DNA from: Rhizomucor pusillus
Taxonomy: Eukaryota; Mucoromycota; Mucoromycetes; Mucorales; Lichtheimiaceae
Reading direction: 5' to 3'
Length of the DNA stretch: 23,360 nt
Assembly: GCA_900175165.2 (NCBI GenBank)
Contig: FWWN02000616.1
Location: 1-23,360 of the forward strand
This document shows positions 1 to 8,295 of the stretch, piece after piece. Below the pieces are notes generated by a model. It ran no database searches. It was given only the letters and a program-made list of their open reading frames with translations, and was not told the DNA's origin. The translations under genes were made by a program, and so were the position numbers. The stretch's first letter is position 1. Every line of letters starts with the position of its first letter.

Positions 1-194
1 AGGAACTTTACGAGAAGAACGTCCAGTCGCTCGTCAGTCGAGTCCTTATCGAGCGCGACGCCCCACAGCGTATAAGGTTCAGGTTCTTCAGTCTTGAATG
101 CATTTTTCAAAATCTCTGGGAGCTTCTCCTTGAGCTTTGCAACGCTGTCAGTCTCTTCCTTTGTGAACTTTTGAACAAAGGGGTTTTGTGTCAT
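1..194 (-). CDS. Sec14/CRAL-TRIO phosphatidylinositol transfer protein, Sfh5-like (5' part only)
   Basis: The reading frame opens at an ATG (194-192) and stays open to the left edge, giving about 64 N-terminal residues beginning MTQNPFVQKFTKEE. A Lys/Glu-rich helix is followed by YTLWGVALDKDS and then DVLLVKF. That order matches the N-terminal CRAL-TRIO module of Sec14-like proteins, where an 'LWGV(x)L' segment precedes a '(I/V)LLKFLRAR' helix; Sfh5 is the closest fungal relative I can name. Such proteins exchange phosphatidylinositol and other lipids at the ER or plasma membrane. The lipid-binding domain itself lies outside the window, so the subfamily is inferred from the leader alone. The gene is in tandem with uS12m: its start lies 278 nt downstream of the uS12m stop, and its promoter must sit in that gap. 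Introns cannot be judged from this fragment. Confidence 0.72.
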   Translation of the reverse strand, partial: MTQNPFVQKFTKEETDSVAKLKEKLPEILKNAFKTEEPEPYTLWGVALDKDSTDERLDVLLVKF

Positions 195-472
195 GATGGA
201 AAGATCGAAGAATGTCAAAGAAAAAAGGCGCTCTGCTGCCCAGGGTAGGACCTTTTTTGTTCTTCCAAAATTGGCAAGACTGCAGGGTTTGTGATCGACG
301 AACAGCGTTGATAACTTTGGCAACGTGAACAGCAGCAGAAAATAATGATGATCAATCGATGACATTTCCAACTTTTAATGGCATCTATATGTACAGTAAA
401 CGACAACAAATAAAGTAGAAAAGAGAGAGAGAGTATAGATGGAAAATACGGGCACTTCACAAAATCACACGT
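195..472. promoter_or_regulatory. Intergenic spacer: uS12m 3' end and Sec14-like promoter
   Basis: Short spacer between two tandem minus-strand genes. It holds the uS12m 3' UTR and the upstream region of the Sec14-like gene. A (GA)n tract lies at about 422-434. The 81-residue open frame crossing it on the minus strand has no recognisable features and is probably chance. Confidence 0.4.
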
Positions 473-1124
473 CTATTCCTTTGCAGGTTTCTTGGCTGCA
501 ATTGCAAGTTAGAGCAATGGGTTCCAAGGAAAGATATATATACATTAAACACTTACTTCCGTATTTTGAGCGGCTGGTTCGTCGAGTAGCGACGCCCTGG
601 AGATCGAGGGCACCGCGTACCAAGTGGTAGCGCACACCGGGCAAATCAGGCACACGTCCACCGCGAACCAAGACAACAGAGTGCTCTTGCAAGTTGTGAC
701 CTTCACCGGGAATATATGCAATGACCACTTTGCCGTTAGTCAGCTTTACGCGGGCAACTTTCCGGACGGCCGAGTTGGGCTTCTTGGGCTTGGTGGTGTA
801 TACTTTGTTGCAGACACCCTTTCGCTGGTAGCAGTTGTCGAGACCAGGCGACTTGCTCATTTTCTTCTTGCTCTTGCGGCATTTGCGCATAACCTGGTTC
901 AATGTAGCCATGCCGGCTGTCTGTTGCTGCTGCTGCTGTTGTTGTTGTTGCATCAACGGTTGGAATCGGTTGGCGGTCCACGACAAGAGAGAGGGCCGGG
1001 CCAAAAACGTCTTCGTCGTCATTGAAGTTCGAGTTGCGGATGCCGCAAACGAGCTGAACAAACGCTGCTGGACCGGCTTAGTAGCAGTGAGACGGCTGAT
1101 GCCCAGCAGTGATTTTAAGAACAT
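473..1124 (-). CDS. MRPS12: Mitochondrial small-subunit ribosomal protein uS12m
   Basis: Two exons: 1124-557 and 495-473, with a 61-nt intron (496-556) that has a GTAAGT donor and a CTAAC branch point before TTGCAG. Splicing restores the conserved tail KYGTKKPAKE and a 196-residue protein. Residues 72-196 are a full-length S12 core (bacterial S12 is about 124 residues) with [32 protein letters not shown] and the [12 protein letters not shown] decoding loop. Residues 1-71 form a basic, Ser/Thr-rich mitochondrial leader ending in ten glutamines (59-68). The protein lies at the decoding centre of the mitochondrial 30S subunit. Without splicing, translation would run on into an unrelated tail. 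The gene diverges from a PPR gene whose likely start is 166 bp away. Identity is certain; only the cleavage point of the leader is unclear. Confidence 0.96.
921..950 (-). repeat. CAA/CAG polyglutamine tract in the uS12m leader
   Basis: Ten consecutive CAA/CAG codons encode Gln59-68 of uS12m, immediately before a TAG-M peptide that begins the conserved core. Interruption of CAG by CAA limits slippage but length variation between strains is plausible. Confidence 0.9.
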
Positions 1125-1290
1125 GCTTGGTTAGTTGCCCGTTGACAAGTTTACAATGAAAAATTGGTGGGCGCTGGGATGGAACTCTGGGATGGAGGCT
1201 GGGCCGAAATATAAACAACAAGTCATGGTTTCCAAGGCCCGCCCTGACAACTTTCGGAAACTACAAGTTGCCCCCCCTCCTTCCAACTTC
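1125..1290. promoter_or_regulatory. Divergent promoter shared by uS12m and the PPR gene
   Basis: Only 166 bp separate the uS12m ATG from the preferred PPR start at 1291. An AATATAAA sequence at 1208-1215 could serve as the TATA element of the PPR gene. In-frame ATGs at 1156 and 1192 exist on the plus strand, but the peptide they would add does not look like a targeting signal. Both products act in mitochondria, so shared control is plausible but inferred. Confidence 0.5.
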
Positions 1291-2859
1291 ATGAGCCATC
1301 GACGGTTAGGAGCCACTACTCCATCGATAGTAGTGGGCGTCCTGCAAGCTATCCTGTCGCGGCCGTACAGGCCAACAACAAACGCTCTGCTGGACATTTC
1401 CACCGCGTGGAGACCTCAACAACTTGCTACTTGCAATGGACGCCAGCTTTTTCGAACACGACGCTACATGTCCACCGAAACTAAAGCACATCGTGAGAGC
1501 TTTGACGAAATGGTAGAGGCTATGCAACGCCAGGAGTTTCGGTCTCAAAGCAAGCTGGAAGCCTCGCGTTCGCCGAAACGGAGAACCACCATTCCTTCCT
1601 CCTCCTCCTCCAGAACCACTGCTACTGCGACCTTTTCCAAGCGTAAAAAAATATATTGGCCAACAATGCCAAAACCAAAAGCACTTTCTATGGAATACAA
1701 CGACTACGTTAGAGAGTTGGCAAGGAGCATTTCAGAGAACCGGATGAACAAAGCCATCACGATATTCAAGGAAATGGAGGATCGAGGGTACAAGCCAGAC
1801 AGGACGATATATACCATGTTGATTAATGGATTTTGCAAAGTGTCTGATATGACACGCGCCATCAAGTGGTTCCATCGCATGCGGAAGAACAAGGTGGATC
1901 CTGATGTGTATACCTACACGAGCCTGATCGATGGATACATGCGGACATCAGATATTAACAAAGCAGAGGAAATGTTTCGCCGCATGACGTTCAAGGGCAT
2001 TAGACCTACGCTAGTTACATACAATGTGTTGATGCACCACTCGGTGATGCAACTTGATGTGGAGACGGCAGTTTCATTTTGGGGTCGGTTGCTGCAGGCT
2101 GGCTTGCAGCCGGACGTGTACACTTATGCGATCATGATCCATGGATTGGGCAACGATGGTCAAATCGATAGAGCGTGGAAAGTTTTTGAAGCAATGAAGG
2201 AGCAAGGAATCGATATCAACGATGTTGTCCTGACAACGCTGATGGGAATGCATGTCAAACAGCACGATAACGTCACGGCTATCAAGCTCTTTCAAGATTT
2301 CTTTGAGAATGCGAGAAAAACGCGCCAAAAGTCACCAACGCCTCATACCCGCAATGTTCTTTTGAACGCCATCTTGGGCCACAACGATCTGCTCAAGATA
2401 GAGTCATTCTACAACCAATTTCTGGCGAGCCTGGATGACATCGATACCCCAACGAAACATATCTTGTTTTCTGGTCCCAATGTCTACACCTACACAAGCT
2501 TTATGCGCGCATTTCTCCGGCACGACGCTCTCGCGATGGTTGTCCGTGTCTACAACGACATGGTGTCTCGCGGCATAAAGCCTACCATTGTCACTTACGC
2601 CGTACTCATGCTCGCTCACGCGTACATCCCTGATCCAGATAGTTGCTGCAAAATCCTGCAGGAACTCAAAAAGGGCGGGTTCGAGCCCAACGTTGTTCAC
2701 TACACTATTGTGATGCGCGCCTGGGCAAAGGCCGGGCGCTGGGACAAGATGAAACAGACGTACGAAGAACTCAAGGCCGCAAACTTGCAACCAAACAAGA
2801 TGACAATGGCTGTCTTGCAATGGGGTCAAGGTGTATCCGGTAGACGACGAGGCATCTAA
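1291..2859 (+). CDS. Pentatricopeptide repeat (PPR) protein, probably mitochondrial
   Basis: A single-exon gene of 522 residues if the ATG at 1291 is used. The N-terminus from there (MSHRRLGATTPSIVVGVLQA, then Arg-rich sequence up to RTRRYMSTE) looks like a mitochondrial presequence. Canonical 35-residue P-type PPR units are visible at residues 136-170, 171-205, 206-240, 241-275, 276-310, 398-432, 433-467 and 468-502. Typical openings are VYTYTSLIDGY, LVTYNVLMHH and VVHYTIVMRA, each ending in a (G)xxPD/T/N-like motif. The stretch 311-397 contains weaker repeats. PPR proteins bind single-stranded organellar RNA, one base per repeat, and control processing, stability or translation. The RNA target is unknown. 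Frames open further upstream to about 1156, but the leader argument favours 1291. The gene is convergent with the NASP-like gene, 225 bp away. Confidence 0.9.
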   Translation: MSHRRLGATTPSIVVGVLQAILSRPYRPTTNALLDISTAWRPQQLATCNGRQLFRTRRYMSTETKAHRESFDEMVEAMQRQEFRSQSKLEASRSPKRRTTIPSSSSSRTTATATFSKRKKIYWPTMPKPKALSMEYNDYVRELARSISENRMNKAITIFKEMEDRGYKPDRTIYTMLINGFCKVSDMTRAIKWFHRMRKNKVDPDVYTYTSLIDGYMRTSDINKAEEMFRRMTFKGIRPTLVTYNVLMHHSVMQLDVETAVSFWGRLLQAGLQPDVYTYAIMIHGLGNDGQIDRAWKVFEAMKEQGIDINDVVLTTLMGMHVKQHDNVTAIKLFQDFFENARKTRQKSPTPHTRNVLLNAILGHNDLLKIESFYNQFLASLDDIDTPTKHILFSGPNVYTYTSFMRAFLRHDALAMVVRVYNDMVSRGIKPTIVTYAVLMLAHAYIPDPDSCCKILQELKKGGFEPNVVHYTIVMRAWAKAGRWDKMKQTYEELKAANLQPNKMTMAVLQWGQGVSGRRRGI

Positions 2860-3084
2860 TATGCAATCTAATACGACCTTCCCTCTCTTCCCACTCTCTC
2901 CAACCCACCACTCTGATGCAACAATCATATACATATATACACACGCACGCTTTCACATACTCATACGCGCACGTAGAAGCTTCGGCTGCGGCTGCTGTTG
3001 CTCTTTTTTGCCTTTGAATTTCTTGTAATTATTTCATTCTTGTGATTTTTCTTGTCATCACAAATGTATTTTTACGTGCATTGT

Positions 3085-4400
3085 TTATGAATTGTCGGTT
3101 TTGGGTCTTTTTGCATTCTCGGCAGCTTCCTGCACTTTTTCTTGTACTTTGCGCTTGACCTTCATGGTCAAGTCGTTAACAGCTGATTGATCAATTTGTT
3201 GCTGGGCAGAAGCACTTCCTAGCTGTGATCCTCCCAGCAACGATCTTAATAACTTTTCAGCTTCCTTTTCTGTGTTCTGGCGAGTTGTCAACTCTTCGAG
3301 CTGGTGTGCAAGCGGATCAGTCATCTGCTATGCAGTATGCTATCTGCATGCCCTTTTTCTTTACCTTTAATTCCATTTCTGGAATGAGCTCGCCTAGCTC
3401 TGCAATTTCCTTGCTGGTATCGGTATCTGCCTCGGTTGCTTTTCCTTTTCCTTTGCCTTGATCTATTTCCTCTAAGGCCGCTTTGCGTTTCTTTAAAACG
3501 TCAATTGCCTTTTGTATCTCGGGTCCAGCCTTGACCGACTCGTTAGGTACAAACTCGAGCGCGAGCGCATATTTGTAGTGGGCTTCTGCTAACTGTCTAT
3601 CGTCCTCTGATAAGACCTCGTGTTTGATATCCAACGCTTTTTTGTAATCTACAAGCGCCTCGCTGAACTTTTCTGCAATAAAAAGGTGCGGTGTGATGTG
3701 AGTAAATATTTCATCGAGACGCAGATATACATTCATTACCTGTTTCGGCTGAAAGGTCGGCAAGACACAAATGTACGTCGGCTAGTTTCAACTTTGACTC
3801 CTTGTCCTCGCCCTTTTCGAAAATAACGCGAGCAACGTCCAATACATCCCATGCCGTTTCAAAGTCGTCTTCTTCTGCTTCTTCGGCTGGTGCTTCTCCT
3901 TCTTCTTCTTCTTTTTCCTGCTGCTTCTCCTCCTCCTCTTCTTCTTCCTCCTCGGCGGGTGCTTCATCTTCGAATTGAAATCGTGCATCCTTATTTTTGG
4001 TATCTACGAGCGCGCCATGTGAGTCTGGGTCGGTGTCGCGTAAAACGCACGCTCGCGTGGTAATTACCTGTTGCTTGCTGTTGCACAGCAGGAGGTTGTT
4101 GTTCCTGGCCACTTTGACCCAACACCGAGTTGCGCTGGATCGCAGACTGAAGCAATGCCCGGCCGTACAAAAAGTACGCGTCGCCGCTTTCCTTTGCAAG
4201 CTCACCGTACAAGGAATCGCTTTTAAAGTGTTGTCTGTCAGATCAAACGGCAGCGATCGTTTGTCTGGTGGGTCAACTTACAGAAGCTGGCACGCTTCAC
4301 CGAGTTTGCTGATACATATTTCGTACTCGCCGAGTGAGTACGCACGACTTCCCTCTTCAGAGAGGACGGTGATCTTTTCCTTTGTTCCTGCGTCGGTCAT
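3085..4400 (-). CDS. NASP: SHNi-TPR histone chaperone (NASP/Hif1/Sim3 family)
   Basis: Five exons: 4400-4282, 4234-4068, 4003-3740, 3672-3365 and 3324-3085. Introns of 47, 64, 67 and 40 nt keep the frame intact and give 365 residues. TPR1 is at about residues 12-40 (SRAYSLGEYEICISKLGEAC). TPR2 starts at DAYFLYGRALLQSA and is interrupted by an acidic tract (about 107-142, nearly all Glu), the hallmark of the SHNi-TPR family. TPR3 and TPR4 follow (ADVHLCLADLSAE; AEAHYKYALALEF), then a coiled segment and a basic C-terminus (MKVKRKVQ, AKRPKT) that should act as a nuclear signal. Family members (yeast Hif1, S. pombe Sim3, human NASP) bind H3/H3-H4 or the centromeric H3 variant and deliver them to chromatin. 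Length fits the family (about 385-400). The last acceptor is ambiguous by three bases (3325 or 3328), adding or omitting one Gln. The gene lies 209 bp downstream of the MFS gene on the same strand. Confidence 0.92.
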
Positions 4401-4609
4401 TTCGTGCTTGGCGGGAGGGAGGGAGGGAAGAAAGAAACAAGTGTTCCGACATTCGACTCAAGTCCCTTTTTTTTACACTTGCTGGCAAAACAATGTACAA
4501 AAATACATGTCTATATTTTTGTCTTCTATGGGGCACGCTGCTGGTATGATCGATAGGTGGTATTTTTACATCAAGTAATAATGTCAACAGTCTTTATCTT
4601 TGCTTCCTG

Positions 4610-6261
4610 CTAAAAGCGCAACGTTGCACCAAACACCTTGAGGAGTAAGAGGACAAGCATGGCGACAAGTGTCAGGCTGGTGAGAAGGACAGTCGTCCAG
4701 CCAGGACCCCACGCACCCACCATAGGATTCGCTGCAACTGAAAGCACGCAGGAAAAGACCATGCGGGAGAGGTTACCAGCGGCGGTGGCAGATGCACCTT
4801 TGCCGGGCACAGAGTCAACCAAGTACGCGCTCGTGGCGGCCATCACTTGGTTCATGCCAACGCATTTGATACGATGGCTGCCCAGTAACTGAGGCGATAC
4901 TCTACACTCCATCCAAACAGCAACAGACCGAATGGGATAAGCAACAGCCCCGATGGCCACAGATTCCACGATAAACCGTCTTCAATCTTGTGCCTCCCGC
5001 CTCGCTTTCCCCTTGCCTTAAGTAGCAGCCGATCCGATAGGTATCCGTTCAAATAGGCGCCGATCAAGTTGCCGATACCTGCACCGAGGTAACTGAGCCC
5101 TGGAAGTAGCAGGAAAAAGGAAGCGGCTATCTGTATCTCTCACTGTGAAAAATGGTGTTTGCAACTAATACCTGTCTGCCACTCGCTGAAACCATACGTG
5201 TCCTCAAACAAGTCGGGAAGGATAGTTTCGATAACAAACATTGCGCTGAATGCGATTCCAGATACAAATGATGCCATGGCTACAAAGGAGTGACGGAGCA
5301 AAAGGAAAGGCTCGATAGGATTGATGGCTTTTGGCGAGGACTCGTCATTCTCTGCAACGGTACTATTTGAATGCGAGGTGCTGCTGTTACCGTCGCCGCC
5401 AGCAGGGATATCCTGTTGATCGAATTTGTCGTCCATGCGGTATGTTTCTGGGTATGCTGAAAAGGAACAAGAAGACGGCGACGCCAAATGCAAAGCAGAA
5501 CCAAAATGTTGCTCTCCACGACAGCGCGCTCATGATAAGGAGACCTCCCAGAATTGGACCTTTTTATCAAGTAAGTTTAGTATGTATAATTCTTGGTTCA
5601 CTGAGGAGAACGTACCGAGTAAAGGCCCAAGGAACATGCCTGTAAAATATTTTGCGAATGCAGCACCTCGCCCTTCGACTGGATAGCAGTCTGTAATGAC
5701 GCCTGCACGGACCGCTTGACCGCATGATGCTCCCATTGACTGGATAATTCTCAGCGCGATCAGACCGCCGATATTGTTCACCAGCGCGCATCCAAGTGAG
5801 CAGACTGCAAATATCACCATAGAAATCACGAGCAAGACGCGGCGGACTTGATAGTAGTCTGAAATGGCTGCCCAGATAACTGGTGCGATGCCCATGAATA
5901 GGACGTACAGCGCAGCGCTGAGCGTGGTCAACAACAAAGTCGCATGGAGATCGACCGTGACAGCCTGTAGACCAGGAGATATGTTAGGTTTACTACTCTT
6001 ACTCTAAAAGTAACCATTGGAACTTTCTCTCATTTGTTACATACCTGGAAAATAGATAGTGCTTGAAAACCCGGTGCTGCTTGCGCACAGGGCAAGTGCT
6101 ACCAGAATCAGTCCCTTGGTATTCGCACTGAGCGATCTTGGATCTTGAGTGACAGGCGGCCGGAGCAACAGGCGCGACTCTGGAGCTTTCCGCCAGCAGC
6201 GTTGCTGTGAATAATATCGCTGTTGCTGCTCCCGCTGCTGTTCTTCTTGCTTTTCGATCAT
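4610..6261 (-). pseudogene. MFS drug:H+ antiporter (DHA1 type), disrupted
   Basis: The coding pieces run 6261-6045, 5972-5616, 5559-5172 and 5099-4610. They assemble into a 12-TM transporter of about 470 residues with a polar Gln-rich N-terminus. Motif A is seen as WAAISDYYQVRR after TM2, and the antiporter motif C as GPLLGPILGG in TM5. PETYRMDD follows TM6, and YLVDSVPGKGASATAAGN near TM10-11 is typical of fungal DHA1 proteins. DHA1 proteins expel drugs or metabolites in exchange for protons; the substrate is unknown. Three defects break it. The acceptor of intron 1 reads CCTG where CCAG would be needed (5974-5973). The frame slips by one extra base at about 5450 in front of PETYR. It slips again at about 4870, before GMNQVMAATSAYLVD, with one base (or a 1 mod 3 number) missing. 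Other introns (56 and 72 nt) are canonical. A recent pseudogene is likeliest; assembly errors are the alternative. Confidence 0.8.
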
Positions 6262-6847
6262 GCTATCTGTTGGAGAGAGCACAGACTTGACGCTGTGCTT
6301 TTTGCTGCTATAGCGATATCGTTTCGGATCTGTTGGCTTTCTCGGTTTCTTTTATGAGGCGCGCGGCCTTGTCTTTACAACTTTCCTAGTTTTCCTTCCG
6401 ATTTCTCACCGCCGAGCATCGGTAGTACACGCTGATCTTGAAGACCAAGATTTTCCCTTTTGCATATGACATCCATGCCAACGATTGCTGAATGCTTCTT
6501 TTGCCTACAGAGTTATCAGTCTACGATCTGAATGTTATAACTTCTCCATGTATATCAATTTGACGACGCGATGATGGATCGACGACGGACTGAATATATA
6601 ATACACAGGTGGCTATGCGTATCCAAGGAGATCCAATGACTATAGGATTTTCCCAGCCAAGTATCACTACACATAAATCGTGGTATCTGAAATTTTTGCC
6701 AGCATATACCGGATCTTTAGGTGCAGTGTATGCATCAGCATGCAAGAGTCCGTTCGTCGATCAGTCTTGCCCTCCTCCATCGGATTCTATGTATGTGCGC
6801 CTCCGCTTACAGTATTATTAGTATAACCGCAGCAGTATCTTGTACAG

Positions 6848-6856
6848 TATAAATAG
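6848..6856 (+). promoter_or_regulatory. Orphan TATA box
   Basis: TATAAATAG is a textbook TATA element, followed about 40-60 bp on by a pyrimidine-rich tract and CTTTTTAG. No intact gene follows; the only downstream coding-like sequence is the short kinesin-like relic, so this may be the promoter of a dead gene or of a non-coding RNA. Confidence 0.35.
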
Positions 6857-6869
6857 CCCCCATTTCGCT

Positions 6870-7061
6870 CGAATAAACAGTAGAATCGGTTCGCTCTTCT
6901 TCCTTTATTTCTTTTTAGCAATTGTATCACTAGTTGACCTTGCTGAGCAACAGGAACGAGCCTCTCGTGCTATTCGCTGCCTCGCCGGCAATCCTAGTGG
7001 AAACAGTGAGCAGACAACAAATTTCCACGTAAGAAGAAATAGAAAGAGGACAGACAATTAG
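6870..7061 (+). pseudogene. Possible kinesin motor-domain relic, copy 1
   Basis: A short plus-strand frame contains INSRIGSLFF followed by AIVSLVDLAEQQERASRA. The spacing and sequence recall the switch I (NxxSSRSH) and switch II (SLVDLAGSERxS) segments of kinesin motors. Upstream, at about 6704-6740, PAYTGSLGAVY vaguely resembles a damaged P-loop (FAYGQTGSGKTYT). At DNA level, 6915-6947 matches 19480-19448 on the opposite strand at 30 of 33 positions. No intact kinesin is present. The kinesin reading is inference from short motifs; the repeat is directly visible. Confidence 0.32.
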
Positions 7062-7888
7062 CTTGCGACAAAAGTCTCGTTAGTCTGCAGATGTGTACGC
7101 CGCAAAATTTGCGTATTCGTCGGCGTATGCGTGCTTTGTCTTGCAATGTATATGTATTTTCGCGCTTCAGAAGGGGCAAATATTGAACGCTGCAAGCGAT
7201 CGATCTTGTGGAGGCGACGATCCTTCATATTTACCTCTTTCATTCGTCACTGCATATTGACATTAACGTAAATATGTGTTTTATAGTACGATCAAAAATT
7301 CTTGCGATACGTCATGTCCAATTAACAGCAAACCAGGAAAGAAAAGGGGGGGGTTGAATATTTTGACCGGTTTATGCAACTTGCCACGTTTTTTTTTATG
7401 GAACGTCCAGAAAAAGTAAAGCTTCATTTCTCAGCATGGCATGTTGTTGTTGGATGGAAATTATATAGAATTCTATTTTTGACTGGCATATGGCAAGCTT
7501 TTCTTCTTTGCCGAGGTGGAGCGATGCACATGCAGTCATCCAGCAGCAGAGAAGATGATGCGGTGTAGATCACGACGAGGTTCTTGTCGTTCTTCTCAGC
7601 TTGTGCGCAGCAGCAGCCAACTAGTTGTCCGGAAATGGGACGTGCTTAGCCTTACCCCGGGTCGTCGGCCAGGGGTTGCCCGGGTGGGAAACCACCATTC
7701 CAAGCAGCAGTATAGATAACCTTTTTAGAAAGTAAATCGCATATGCCGTGTTTTCATGCACACGTGCAACTGCATAAAGCAAGATCTGGGTGGCAAGGAG
7801 TGGAAACGTGGATAGTGCTCAAAATACAGCTGTGCTGTGAGAGATTTATTGTGTCCACTAACCAAATCCATCGTTTGCCCCATTCTTT

Positions 7889-7900
7889 CCTTTTAAAAGG
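7889..7900 (+). promoter_or_regulatory. CCTTTTAAAAGG palindrome upstream of the small orphan gene
   Basis: A perfect 12-bp AT-centred palindrome 141 bp before the ATG at 8041. It could act as a TATA-like element or a MADS-box-type site. It is followed by a long TTC/TCT-rich tract (7921-7995), as is common in 5' leaders of strongly expressed fungal genes. Confidence 0.35.
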
Positions 7901-8040
7901 GGTGGAACGGGTGCACAAGGATTTTTTTTCTTCTTCTTCCTCTTTATCCGATCGTTCTTCATCTTTTCTCTCTCTTTTGCATTTCTCTCATCTTCTAGCA
8001 CCGTATCCGCTCGTCGCTTCAGCATTCATATATACATAAC

Positions 8041-8295
8041 ATGTCGACAACAACAGCCATCATGAACGATAACTACCTGTGCTCTATCCAGGACGGCGAC
8101 CGTGTGCTGGAAGAAGCTGTACATTACTTGTCTGCTGCGTGCATCGCACAATGGCTGCAAAAGAGCCCAACCGCCAAGGCTACGCTCGTCCTGGTTGACG
8201 GCGATACCATCGATGTGCCTGTCTATACTCTTCGTCGAAGAAACGCCGTCGTGGCCGATTTGCCTGACGCACCTGCTTCTACCATCCTCGCATAA
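8041..8295 (+). CDS. Small conserved-looking protein of unknown function (84 aa)
   Basis: Single-exon frame beginning MSTTTAIMNDNYLC and ending PDAPASTILA. I do not recognise a family. The case for a real gene rests on three things: codon use strongly biased to C/G-ending, preferred fungal codons (for example GAC, ATC, CTC, GTC); a pyrimidine-rich leader directly in front of the ATG; and a clear change to low-complexity AT-rich sequence after the stop. The protein has a hydrophobic central helix (VHYLSAACIAQWL), a beta-like stretch (ATLVLVDGDTIDVPVYTL), an Arg triplet and no signal peptide or TM span. A second in-frame ATG at 8062 could give 77 residues. Both neighbours are far away, so the gene has its own promoter. 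Function cannot be proposed from the sequence. Confidence 0.65.
   Translation: MSTTTAIMNDNYLCSIQDGDRVLEEAVHYLSAACIAQWLQKSPTAKATLVLVDGDTIDVPVYTLRRRNAVVADLPDAPASTILA

Larger units (their letters stand above)
6262..8040. other. Long intergenic region with promoter elements and relic sequence
   Basis: About 1.8 kb without a credible gene. The part next to 6262 must include the MFS promoter. 6848-6856 is a canonical TATA box and 6880-6960 carries the kinesin-like relic. 7330-7740 has a G-run, several stop-rich frames and a GC-rich stretch (7648-7690) with two CCCGGG sites, and no recognisable coding potential. 7861-8040 looks like the promoter and pyrimidine-rich 5' UTR of the small gene at 8041. 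Short open frames here lack coding-like codon use. Confidence 0.5.

Noticed and set aside
624..1025. 133-codon plus-strand frame with a Leu run
   Set aside because: The Leu run is the antisense reading of the uS12m polyGln tract; the real gene is on the other strand.
1135..1290. N-terminal extension of the PPR protein starting before 1291
   Set aside because: The open frame reaches back to within 11 bases of the uS12m ATG, but the extension is not presequence-like and would leave no room for a promoter.
2404..2934. 176-codon minus-strand open frame opposite the PPR gene
   Set aside because: It lies wholly antisense to well-formed PPR repeats; its sequence has no family features and follows from the codon structure of the sense strand.
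3997..4578. 193-codon plus-strand open frame
   Set aside because: It is antisense to NASP exons 1-2 and the intergenic gap, crossing their introns; no domain is visible.
5965..5970. CTACAG as the acceptor of MFS intron 1
   Set aside because: It has a good branch point, but using it puts the following transporter sequence out of frame and drops residues expected between the first two TM segments; the altered CCTG site upstream fits both phase and length.
7648..7690. Two CCCGGG sites in a GC-rich stretch as a possible hairpin
   Set aside because: The arms do not pair convincingly beyond the six-base cores; no clear structured RNA.
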